A stretch of DNA of 64,000 nucleotides from Alistipes communis (GTDB lineage: Bacteria > Bacteroidota > Bacteroidia > Bacteroidales > Rikenellaceae), in the NCBI RefSeq assembly GCF_006542665.1, contig NZ_AP019735.1, positions 2,852,001 through 2,916,000 on the forward strand. The letters run 5' to 3'. This document shows positions 57,382-64,000 of this stretch, in pieces. Numbering within the stretch: position 1 is the first letter of the stretch; every line of letters starts with the position of its first letter. The position numbers and the translations under genes are program-made. The notes beneath the pieces were generated by a model. The model was given only the letters and a program-made list of their open reading frames with translations. It was not told the origin of the DNA and did no database searches.

Positions 57382-58551
57382 TTCCTTGATCGCGTTCGCT
57401 GCCTTTTCGAGCAACTCGGCAGGACAGCAGAGCGTGATGCGGATGTAGCGCTTGCCTTCGCTGCCGAAAATCGCGCCCGGCGTGAGGAAGACGTCGCACT
57501 TCTCCATCACCTCGTCCGAAAACTGGAACGAGTCGCCCTCGTAGTCCTCCGGCAGCTCGGCCCACACGAACAGACCGGCCTGCCCCGGACGGTATTTGCA
57601 ACCCAGCGCGTCCAGCAGCGCATAGGCCTGCTTCTCGCGGGCGTAATAGATCTCGTTGAGCTGCGTGAACCACTCCTCGCCCAGTCCGAGCGCCGTAGCG
57701 GCTGCGGCTTGAATAGGATAGAACATTCCCGAATCCATGTTGCTGCGGAACGTGAGCACGTCCTTGATCCACTCGGCCTTGCCCAGCAGGACACCCACGC
57801 GCCAACCGGCCATAGAATGCCCCTTCGAAAGCGAATTCAGTTCGAGCGCCACCTCTTTCGCACCCGGCACTTGGAAGATACTCAGGCGGTTCTTGTTGCG
57901 TACGAAACTGTAAGGATTGTCATGCACGATCAGGATGTTATGCTCGGCGCCGAAAGCCACGATCCGCTCGAAGAGTTCCAGCGTCGGAGTCTGTCCCGTC
58001 GGCATGTTGGGATAGTTGACGAGCATCATCTTCACACCGTCCAGTCCGGCCTTCTCGATCGCCTCGAAATCGGGCAGGAAGTCCGTCTGCTTGTTCAGCG
58101 CGTAGGTGACCATTTCGCCGCCGGCGAGTTTTACCGCAGCGCTGTAAGTGGGGTAGCCGGGATTGGGTACGAGCACCTTGTCGCCCTCGTTGAGGAAGGT
58201 CATGCAGACGTGCATCAGGCCCTCTTTCGAACCGATCAGGGGGTAGACCTCCGTCTTCCAGTCGAGATCCACGCCATAGAACTTCTTGTACCAGTCAGCG
58301 AAAGCCTTGCGCAGGATGGGTTCCCCCTGATAGGACATATACTTGTGTACGTCGGGGCGCTGCGCTTCACGGGCCAGCGTGTCGATGACCGTCTGTGCAG
58401 GCGGAAGGTCGGGGCTGCCCATGGCCAACTTGATGATTTGACGGCCGGTAGCCGCCTCCGTTTCGGCGATTTCGCGCAAACGACGCGAAAAATAGTACTC
58501 GCCGATACCGTCCAGACGATGTGAACGCTCGATAGTTACTCCTTTTCCCAT
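57370..58551 (-). CDS. PLP-dependent aminotransferase, LL-diaminopimelate-type class I/II
   Basis: A 393-residue fold-I aminotransferase. The Schiff-base lysine is in NSLSKGHSMAGWRVG; NPGYPTYSAAVKLAGG, NYPNMPTGQTPT, HDNPYSFV and YIRITLCCP are the other cofactor and carboxylate contacts. The group includes LL-diaminopimelate aminotransferase (DapL) and alanine/glutamate-type transaminases; substrate not certain. The final residues and stop codon come from a family B repeat. Divergent from the LrgA gene. Confidence 0.88.
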   Translation of the reverse strand: MGKGVTIERSHRLDGIGEYYFSRRLREIAETEAATGRQIIKLAMGSPDLPPAQTVIDTLAREAQRPDVHKYMSYQGEPILRKAFADWYKKFYGVDLDWKTEVYPLIGSKEGLMHVCMTFLNEGDKVLVPNPGYPTYSAAVKLAGGEMVTYALNKQTDFLPDFEAIEKAGLDGVKMMLVNYPNMPTGQTPTLELFERIVAFGAEHNILIVHDNPYSFVRNKNRLSIFQVPGAKEVALELNSLSKGHSMAGWRVGVLLGKAEWIKDVLTFRSNMDSGMFYPIQAAAATALGLGEEWFTQLNEIYYAREKQAYALLDALGCKYRPGQAGLFVWAELPEDYEGDSFQFSDEVMEKCDVFLTPGAIFGSEGKRYIRITLCCPAELLEKAANAIKERFH

Positions 58552-58579
58552 AAGATTCAGTGTGAAATCATTAACAGCA

Positions 58580-58587
58580 CAAAGATA
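58580..58587 (-). promoter_or_regulatory. -7 promoter box of the aminotransferase gene
   Basis: TATCTTTG on the minus strand, 28 nt before the ATG. Confidence 0.5.
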
Positions 58588-58664
58588 ATTAAATTAATTA
58601 ACATCCCGACACGATTCCGCTACTTATTTTCGATCGGACGGTACACATTCGCCGCCGTTCGTCG

Positions 58665-58672
58665 TATATTTG
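58665..58672 (+). promoter_or_regulatory. -7 promoter-like box 5 nt before the LrgA GTG start
   Basis: TATATTTG ends at 58672, the GTG start is 58678. Like ybaK and katA, it would leave next to no leader. Confidence 0.4.
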
Positions 58673-58677
58673 CGCCC

Positions 58678-59013
58678 GTGTTGGGACTGTTCCATATCCT
58701 TCTGTTCTGGTTGGCAGGCAATGCAATCGCCTATTTCACAGGAAGCTATATCTCCGGAAACGTGATCGGCATGGTATTGCTTTTCGCCGCGTTGCGCCTG
58801 CGGATCGTCAAACCGCACCGCGTACGCCCCGCCGCACGGTTCCTGCTCGGCTCGATGGGCCTCTTTTTCGTTCCCTTCGGCGTGGGACTGATGGTCTCCT
58901 ACGACCTGATCGCGCGACACCTGTGGGCAATCGCGGTCGCCAGCATCGTCAGCACGCTGCTGGTCCTGCTCAGCGTAGGGTGGACATTCCAGAAAATCGG
59001 CCGCAAACCATGA
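58678..59013 (+). CDS. CidA/LrgA-family holin-like protein
   Basis: A 111-residue inner-membrane protein with four helices, start GTG. LGLFHILLFWLAGNAIAYF, GNVIGMVLLFAALRLR and FLLGSMGLFFVPFGVGLM are the LrgA/CidA hallmark segments. The family is linked to control of autolysis, pyruvate transport or membrane permeability. An ATGA overlap with the LrgB-type gene downstream shows that the two form one unit. Confidence 0.88.
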   Translation: MLGLFHILLFWLAGNAIAYFTGSYISGNVIGMVLLFAALRLRIVKPHRVRPAARFLLGSMGLFFVPFGVGLMVSYDLIARHLWAIAVASIVSTLLVLLSVGWTFQKIGRKP

Positions 59014-59705
59014 TCCGCACCTTCATCGACTCCGACATGTTCCTGCTCACGCTCACCGTAGGACTCTACTGCGGCGGCGTGGCGCTGCACCATCGCCTCC
59101 GCCTGGCGATCCTCCACCCGACGCTGCTGGCGTTCGTCGCGCTGATACTCTTTCTGAAAGTCTGCGGCATCGACTACGGCCACTATCGTCAGGCCACCGA
59201 AATTCTCGACTTCCTGCTGGGCATGTCGGTCGTCGCGCTGGGATACCTGATGTACGAACAGATCGACCGCCTGCGCGGGCAGGTGCTTCCCATTCTGACT
59301 TCGATCGGCGTCGGCTGTACGGTCGGGGTGCTGAGCGTCGTCTATATCGCCCGCGCATTGGGCGCCGACCGCACGATTCTGAACTCCATCGCCCCCAAAT
59401 CGGTCACCGTGCCGATCGCCGTGGCCATCAGCGAACCGCTCGGCGGAGTAGTGAGCGTCACCTCGGTAGTGGTCTTCCTCGTGGGCATCTTCGGCAGTAT
59501 CGTCGGCCCGCGCCTGCTGCGCAGATGCGGTATCCGCAACCCCCTGGCGCGCGGGCTGGCGCTCGGTTCGGCCGCCCACGGCATCGGCACGGCGCGCGCC
59601 ATCGAACTAGGCGCCGTCGAAGGCGCGCTCAGCGGACTGGCGATGGCGCTGATGGGAATCGTCACGGCACTGCTGGTTCCGTTGTTCGAAAAATTCTGTT
59701 ATTAA
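59010..59705 (+). CDS. LrgB-family membrane protein
   Basis: A 231-residue inner-membrane protein with about six to seven helices, partner of LrgA. ILNSIAPKSVTVPIAVAISE and LALGSAAHGIGTARAIELG are the LrgB signatures. LrgA/LrgB together have been linked to programmed cell death and pyruvate uptake in other bacteria; no experimental evidence here. Starts by a 4-nt overlap with LrgA. The start ATG at 59010 is fixed by that overlap. Confidence 0.92.
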   Translation: MIRTFIDSDMFLLTLTVGLYCGGVALHHRLRLAILHPTLLAFVALILFLKVCGIDYGHYRQATEILDFLLGMSVVALGYLMYEQIDRLRGQVLPILTSIGVGCTVGVLSVVYIARALGADRTILNSIAPKSVTVPIAVAISEPLGGVVSVTSVVVFLVGIFGSIVGPRLLRRCGIRNPLARGLALGSAAHGIGTARAIELGAVEGALSGLAMALMGIVTALLVPLFEKFCY

Positions 59706-59729
59706 TTTTTTTTAGTATCAATAAAGTAC

Positions 59730-59737
59730 TACCTTTG
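59730..59737 (+). promoter_or_regulatory. -7 promoter box of the AspT/YidE-type gene
   Basis: TACCTTTG, 34 nt before the ATG, preceded by an AT-rich run. Confidence 0.5.
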
Positions 59738-59771
59738 TCGAAAATTCGTCATAGGTTAATCTCGTTACGGT

Positions 59772-61433
59772 ATGTATTGGTTGTACAACCTCTTTTTCGG
59801 CGATACGCTGGCGCACACCATTTTCGTTCTGGCGCTGGTCATCACCGTCGGAATCCTGCTGGGGAAAATCAAGATCGGAGGCGTTTCGCTGGGGACGACG
59901 TGGATTCTCTTCGTCGGCATCGCAGCCAGCCATTTCGGCATGACGATCGACCCCGGCGTGCTGAGCTTCATCAAGGAGTTCGGCCTGATCCTGTTCGTCT
60001 TCTCGATCGGGTTGCAGGTCGGGCCCGGGTTTTTCTCGTCGTTCAAGAACGGCGGTATGCAGCTCGTCGGACTGGCGTCGCTCATCGTCGTACTGGGTGT
60101 CGCCACCGCCTATGCGCTGCATCTGGCCACCGATACGCCGATCCCCACCATGGTCGGCATCCTGTCGGGCGCCGTGACCAACACGCCGGGACTGGGCGCC
60201 GCACAACAGGCTTACAGCGACGCTTCGGGGATCAACGACCCTTCGATCGCACTGGGCTATGCCGTAGCCTATCCGCTGGGCGTCATCGGCATCATCTTCT
60301 CGATGATCTTCATCCGCTATGCGCTGCGCATCCGTTTCGAGAAGGAGGACGAGGCGCTGGCGGCGATGAGCAACGAACACAAGAAATACGCCGACAAAAT
60401 ATCGGTCCAGTTCACCAACGCTGTACTCGACGGCCGGACGGTGGGCGAGATGAAGGAGCTTATCAACCGCTCGTTCGTCATTTCGCGGATCGCCGACGCC
60501 GACAACCATATCACCGTCGCCACGCAGGACAGCCGCCTGCATATCGGCGACAAGCTGCTGATCGTCTGCTCGTCGGAGGATACCGACGCCATCACCGCCT
60601 TTCTGGGCCACATCATCGACATGCCCTTCGAAGAGTGGGGATCGCTCGACAGCCAGCTCGTATCGCGGCGCATCCTCATCACCAAACCTTCGATCAACGG
60701 CAAGAAATTCGCCGACCTGCACCTGCGCACCAAATACGGCATCAACATCACCCGCGTCAACCGCGCCGGCGTGGATCTGATTCCCTATCAGGGCATGGAG
60801 TTGCAGGTGGGCGACCGCGTGATGGTCGTCGGCTCGGAGAAGGCGATCGCACAGGTGGCCGACCTGCTGGGCAATTCGATGAAGAAACTGCGCGAACCGA
60901 ACCTCGTCACGATCTTCGTCGGCATCGCCCTCGGCGTGCTGCTCGGCTCGATTCCTCTGCTCAACGTCCCGCAGCCGGTCAAACTGGGGCTGGCGGGCGG
61001 CCCGCTGATCGTGGCGATCCTGATCGGCCGTTTCGGCACCCACTTCCATCTGGTGACCTACACCACCATGAGCGCCAACCTGATGTTGCGCGAGGTGGGC
61101 ATCACGCTCTTCCTGGCGGCCGTGGGTATCGGCGCGGGCGACGGTTTCGTCGACGCGATCGTCGGCGGCGGTTACCGCTGGGTAGGCTACGGCGTCATCA
61201 TCACCGTCGTTCCGCTGCTCATCGTCTCGCTCATCGCCCGGCTCGGAATGAAGGTCAATTACTATACGCTCATGGGTCTCATCGCGGGCAGTACGACCGA
61301 TCCTCCCGCACTGGCCTACGCCAACTCGACGGCAGGCAACGACATGCCGGCCGTGAGCTACGCCACGGTCTATCCCGTCGTGATGTTCCTGCGCGTGCTG
61401 ACGGCACAGATATTCATTCTCTTCGCACTGTAA
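59772..61433 (+). CDS. AspT/YidE-type transporter with two TrkA-C domains
   Basis: A 553-residue inner-membrane protein. Two halves of about five helices each (1-185, 385-553) flank two cytoplasmic TrkA-C (RCK-C) domains at about 205-285 and 295-375. GLILFVFSIGLQVGPGFF and REVGITLFLAAVGIGAGDGF are the paired half motifs, and GAVTNTPGLGAAQQA and AGSTTDPPALAYANS the paired core motifs of the AspT family. It may be an amino-acid or anion antiporter (aspartate:alanine by family name). Substrate unknown. Own promoter and terminator. Confidence 0.9.
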   Translation: MYWLYNLFFGDTLAHTIFVLALVITVGILLGKIKIGGVSLGTTWILFVGIAASHFGMTIDPGVLSFIKEFGLILFVFSIGLQVGPGFFSSFKNGGMQLVGLASLIVVLGVATAYALHLATDTPIPTMVGILSGAVTNTPGLGAAQQAYSDASGINDPSIALGYAVAYPLGVIGIIFSMIFIRYALRIRFEKEDEALAAMSNEHKKYADKISVQFTNAVLDGRTVGEMKELINRSFVISRIADADNHITVATQDSRLHIGDKLLIVCSSEDTDAITAFLGHIIDMPFEEWGSLDSQLVSRRILITKPSINGKKFADLHLRTKYGINITRVNRAGVDLIPYQGMELQVGDRVMVVGSEKAIAQVADLLGNSMKKLREPNLVTIFVGIALGVLLGSIPLLNVPQPVKLGLAGGPLIVAILIGRFGTHFHLVTYTTMSANLMLREVGITLFLAAVGIGAGDGFVDAIVGGGYRWVGYGVIITVVPLLIVSLIARLGMKVNYYTLMGLIAGSTTDPPALAYANSTAGNDMPAVSYATVYPVVMFLRVLTAQIFILFAL

Positions 61434-61453
61434 CACAATCGCGAAATAACCGA

Positions 61454-61480
61454 AAAGGCCGCTCTCAGGAGCGGCCTTTC
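61454..61480. terminator. Bidirectional terminator shared by the transporter and the feo operon
   Basis: An 11-bp stem (61454-61464 with 61469-61479) with TCAG loop. The small Feo-associated gene stops inside the hairpin (its TGA is in the loop and stem). Confidence 0.8.
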
Positions 61481-61635
61481 TTGTCGGAGGATTTCAGGTC
61501 GTGCAGCGGGCAATTGCGTTCGCAGGAGGCGCAACCGCCCGAGGTGTTTCCCCGCCCGCGGCAAAAGAGCCTCCGGACGATGATCCACACCAGTGCGACG
61601 CCGACGAGCGCAACCGCTATATCCTGCCAATTCAT
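61465..61635 (-). CDS. FeoB-associated Cys-rich membrane protein (56 aa)
   Basis: A 56-residue protein: one transmembrane helix (about 5-20, IAVALVGVALVWIIV) and a Cys-rich tail (LFCRG, GGCASCERNC). This matches the small FeoB-associated Cys-rich proteins encoded after feoB in many bacteria. Its ATG directly follows the feoB stop codon with no gap. It likely aids FeoB complex assembly or binds iron. The stop lies in the downstream terminator. Confidence 0.82.
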   Translation of the reverse strand: MNWQDIAVALVGVALVWIIVRRLFCRGRGNTSGGCASCERNCPLHDLKSSDKKGRS

Positions 61636-63981
61636 TTACAACAACAAGGCGATATGATAGACGATCCAAGCCACGAACCATGCCACGGCTGTACTGTAAA
61701 CCATCGACGCCAGCGCCCAGCCGCGCCCCGCTTCGTTGCGGACAGCCACGATCGTGGCGATGCAGGGAAAATACAACAATACGAAGACCAGGAATGCCAA
61801 TGCCGACGCCGGCGTGAAATCGCCGCTTTCGCGCAATGTCTGCGCCAGCGACGCATCGTCGGCCGTCGCATCCTGCGAATAGAGCACGCCGAGCGTGCTG
61901 ACGACGATCTCCTTGGCCGACACGCCCGACAGAATCGCCACGCCCGCCTTCCAGTTCAGGCCGAGCGGTTCGACAGCAGGCTCGCACCAGCGCCCCAACT
62001 GCCCCAGATAGGAGTTTTCATAGTGTTCGATCTCCGGTTCGCCCGCTACGGGACGGGGGAAATAACTCAGGAACCAGACGAAGAGCGACGCCACGAGAAT
62101 CAGCCCTCCCATCTTGCGCAGGTACTGCGCACTCTTGTCCCACATGTGCGACAGCGTGGCACGCATCGTCGGCATACGGTAGGGGGGCAGCTCCATGACG
62201 AACGGCGTCTCGTCGACCTTGTAGAGGAACCGCCGCATCAGCCGCGCCGTGACCACCGCCAACGCGATACCCAGCAGGTATAGTCCGAAGAGCACCAGCC
62301 CGCCGTGGTCGGGAAAGAAGGTTCCGACGAAAAGGATGTAGATCGGCAACCGCGCGCTGCACGACATGAAGGGGGTGATGAGCACCGTGATGAGCCTGCT
62401 CGAACGGCTTTCGATCGTGCGCGTGGCCATAATGGCCGGCACGTTGCAACCGAAACCCATCACCAGCGGAATGAACGACTTGCCGTGCAGTCCGATGCGG
62501 TGCATTACGCGATCCATGATGAAGGCTGCGCGGGCCAGATAGCCGGAATCCTCCATGAAGGAGATGAACAGGTAGAGGATGATGATATTGGGCAGGAAGA
62601 CGATCACGCTTCCCACACCGCCTATCACGCCGTCGATCAGCAGATCCTTGAACGCTCCGTCGGGCATCGCCTGCTGCAACCCCGAACCGAGCCAGCCCAC
62701 CAGTGTCTCGATCCACTCCTGCGGATAGGCGCCGATGTTGAACGTGCAGTAGAACATCAGCCACATGAGGAAGAAAAAGATCGGGAATCCCCACAGCTTG
62801 TGCGTGACGAACGCATCGATGATATGCGTCGTCTGCGCCTGCTCCTTGCCGCCCGGCGTGAAGGTCTCTTTGAGCGCACCCGAGATGAAACCGTATTTCT
62901 GATTGGCCAGCGCCGTTTCGACGTCTTCGCCCAACTCCTCCTCGACCTGCGGCACGGCACGGTCGCGCAAAGCGATCCACTCGGCGAAATGGGGACAGTC
63001 GGCCAGCTGCGCTTCGACCTCCTTGTCGCGTTCGAGCAGCTTCATGGCGAAATACCTCGGCGGGAAGTGCTTGGGCAGCTCGTCGCGGTCGGAACGCAGA
63101 CGCTCGTACAGCGGCCGGAGCGCCTGCTCGACGACAGGGCCGTTGTTGATATGGATATGGCGCACGCGGGGATCCCGATTTTCGTAGACGGCGATCACCG
63201 TGTCGAGCAGCGCCTCCAAACCCCGCCCCGTCTTGGCCACGACGGGCACCATCGGCACGCCGAGCATTGCGCCCAAATGCTCGTAATCGAGTACGGCGCC
63301 GCTCGCTTCGAGTTCGTCGTACATGTTGAGCGCCACGACCATCTTGGGGTCGATGTCGATCAGTTCGGTGGTAAGATAGAGATTACGTTCGAGATTCGAG
63401 GCCACTACGGCGTTGACGACCACGTCGGGCGTGTCGTTCACCAGATGGCGGCGCACGTACAACTCTTCGGGCGTATAGGCCGAGAGGGCGTAGGTGCCGG
63501 GCAGATCGGTGATGACGAACCGGTATCCTCCGTAACGATATTCGCCGCGCTTGGCGTCGACGGTCACCCCGCTGTAATTGCCTACATGTTCGTGGCCGCC
63601 CGAAATGGCGTTGAACAGCGAGGTCTTGCCGCTGTTGGGATTGCCGATCAACGCGACGTTGATCGTGCGGCTGCGCGTGGAGATCGCCTCCTCGAAATCC
63701 GCATCGTCGGGTGCAGAGAGCGTTTCCCCCGCCACGGAGAGCTGCTGCTGCACCTCTTCGGCGGTGATGACGACGATCATCGCGGCCTCGCTGCGCCGCA
63801 GCGAAACCTCGTAATCCATAATCCTGTATTTGATCGGGTCACGCAGCGGGGCGTTCTGCAAAACGTCCACCCGCTTGCCGCGCACGAAACCCATCTCCAT
63901 GATCCGGCGTCGGAATCCGCCGTGTCCCAGTACGTTGAGGATCGTGGCCGACTGTCCGGTTTTCAATTCCGAAAGACGCAT
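61636..63981 (-). CDS. feoB: Fused FeoA-FeoB ferrous iron transporter
   Basis: A 781-residue protein. Residues 1-75 are a FeoA (SH3-like) domain (MRLSELKTGQSATIL, RIMEMGFVRGKRVDV). The G-domain follows: G1 GNPNSGKTS at 113, switch VGNYSGVTVD, G3 DLPGTYALS and G4 NMYDE. The C-terminal Gate domains (FLPNIIILYLFISFMEDSGY, MGFGCNVPAIMATRTI, SGVSAKEIVVSTLG) form the pore. It imports Fe(II) in anaerobic conditions. ATG at 63981 is preferred; a TTG at 63993 would add four residues. The window ends just upstream. Confidence 0.95.
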   Translation of the reverse strand: MRLSELKTGQSATILNVLGHGGFRRRIMEMGFVRGKRVDVLQNAPLRDPIKYRIMDYEVSLRRSEAAMIVVITAEEVQQQLSVAGETLSAPDDADFEEAISTRSRTINVALIGNPNSGKTSLFNAISGGHEHVGNYSGVTVDAKRGEYRYGGYRFVITDLPGTYALSAYTPEELYVRRHLVNDTPDVVVNAVVASNLERNLYLTTELIDIDPKMVVALNMYDELEASGAVLDYEHLGAMLGVPMVPVVAKTGRGLEALLDTVIAVYENRDPRVRHIHINNGPVVEQALRPLYERLRSDRDELPKHFPPRYFAMKLLERDKEVEAQLADCPHFAEWIALRDRAVPQVEEELGEDVETALANQKYGFISGALKETFTPGGKEQAQTTHIIDAFVTHKLWGFPIFFFLMWLMFYCTFNIGAYPQEWIETLVGWLGSGLQQAMPDGAFKDLLIDGVIGGVGSVIVFLPNIIILYLFISFMEDSGYLARAAFIMDRVMHRIGLHGKSFIPLVMGFGCNVPAIMATRTIESRSSRLITVLITPFMSCSARLPIYILFVGTFFPDHGGLVLFGLYLLGIALAVVTARLMRRFLYKVDETPFVMELPPYRMPTMRATLSHMWDKSAQYLRKMGGLILVASLFVWFLSYFPRPVAGEPEIEHYENSYLGQLGRWCEPAVEPLGLNWKAGVAILSGVSAKEIVVSTLGVLYSQDATADDASLAQTLRESGDFTPASALAFLVFVLLYFPCIATIVAVRNEAGRGWALASMVYSTAVAWFVAWIVYHIALLL

Positions 63982-64000
63982 TTTTCTCTTCAATTAACTT

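Noticed and set aside
59525..61657. A 710-codon open frame on the plus strand, third frame
   Set aside because: Shadow of the LrgB and AspT-type genes; arginine-rich without signature.
1..64000. CRISPR array, insertion sequence, prophage or integrative element
   Set aside because: No regularly spaced repeats, transposase, integrase or phage structural genes were recognised. The dispersed repeats found are few and not array-like.

Overview
The window looks like a chromosomal segment from a GC-rich member of the Bacteroidales, most likely Alistipes or a close relative. The reasons are the repeated Bacteroidetes-type promoter (TTTG, about 20 nt, TAnnTTTG) in front of many genes, the FimA/Mfa-type fimbrial genes, a TPR-membrane-AraC regulator, a fused FeoA-FeoB, NspC, and a cysteate synthase homologue that fits the sulfonolipid-producing lifestyle of Alistipes and Odoribacter. 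The genus is inferred from gene content; no 16S gene is present. No CRISPR array, insertion sequence, prophage or integrase was seen.

Layout. 1-14.6 kb: end of a glycosyltransferase, a HAD phosphatase, a GpsA-like dehydrogenase, then ybaK-malQ-ROK glucokinase (maltodextrin use), an esterase next to a catalase, a secreted CocE-type hydrolase, a channel with a degenerate filter, tRNA-Met and a large cation/proton antiporter. 14.7-20.3 kb: a small acidic protein, then nspC, cysteate synthase and an anchored nuclease in a row, then a TonB-dependent receptor. 20.3-27.1 kb: mutS, a uracil/hypoxanthine-type DNA glycosylase, a RecD-like helicase, a DUF3822-rsmD pair and tRNA-Asp. 27.4-31.3 kb: membrane-spanning TPR/AraC regulator, fimbrillin-like lipoprotein and a second tRNA-Asp. 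31.7-36.5 kb: udk, gyrB, an FtsE-type ATPase and tmRNA.

37-42.1 kb holds a four-gene fimbrial operon (major subunit, Mfa2/FimB-type protein, large multidomain lipoprotein, DUF3575 protein). It is followed by a decayed aldo/keto reductase fragment and a MarR-secreted thioredoxin pair. 44.9-51.2 kb is a surface-polysaccharide precursor operon (PglF/CapD-like dehydratase and rfbA, C, D, B) with a secreted glycerophosphodiesterase embedded in it; a GlpT-type transporter and purT follow on the opposite strand. 54.4-64 kb carries an ECF sigma factor operon, an MFS exporter, a PLP aminotransferase, an LrgAB pair, an AspT/YidE-type transporter and a FeoAB iron(II) uptake operon with a small Cys-rich partner that is easy to miss.

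Non-coding signals include two families of dispersed repeats. One is about 104 bp, carries a promoter and sits upstream of both mutS and glpT. The other is about 55 bp with an internal inverted repeat, present in four copies; it extends into the glpT leader and supplies the stop codon of the aminotransferase gene. There are also many hairpin terminators, a candidate small RNA, and several genes whose start codon lies only 4-5 nt after a promoter-like box. No single locus is clearly a new system. The best leads are the cysteate synthase locus, the multidomain fimbrial protein, the dispersed repeats and the candidate leaderless genes.
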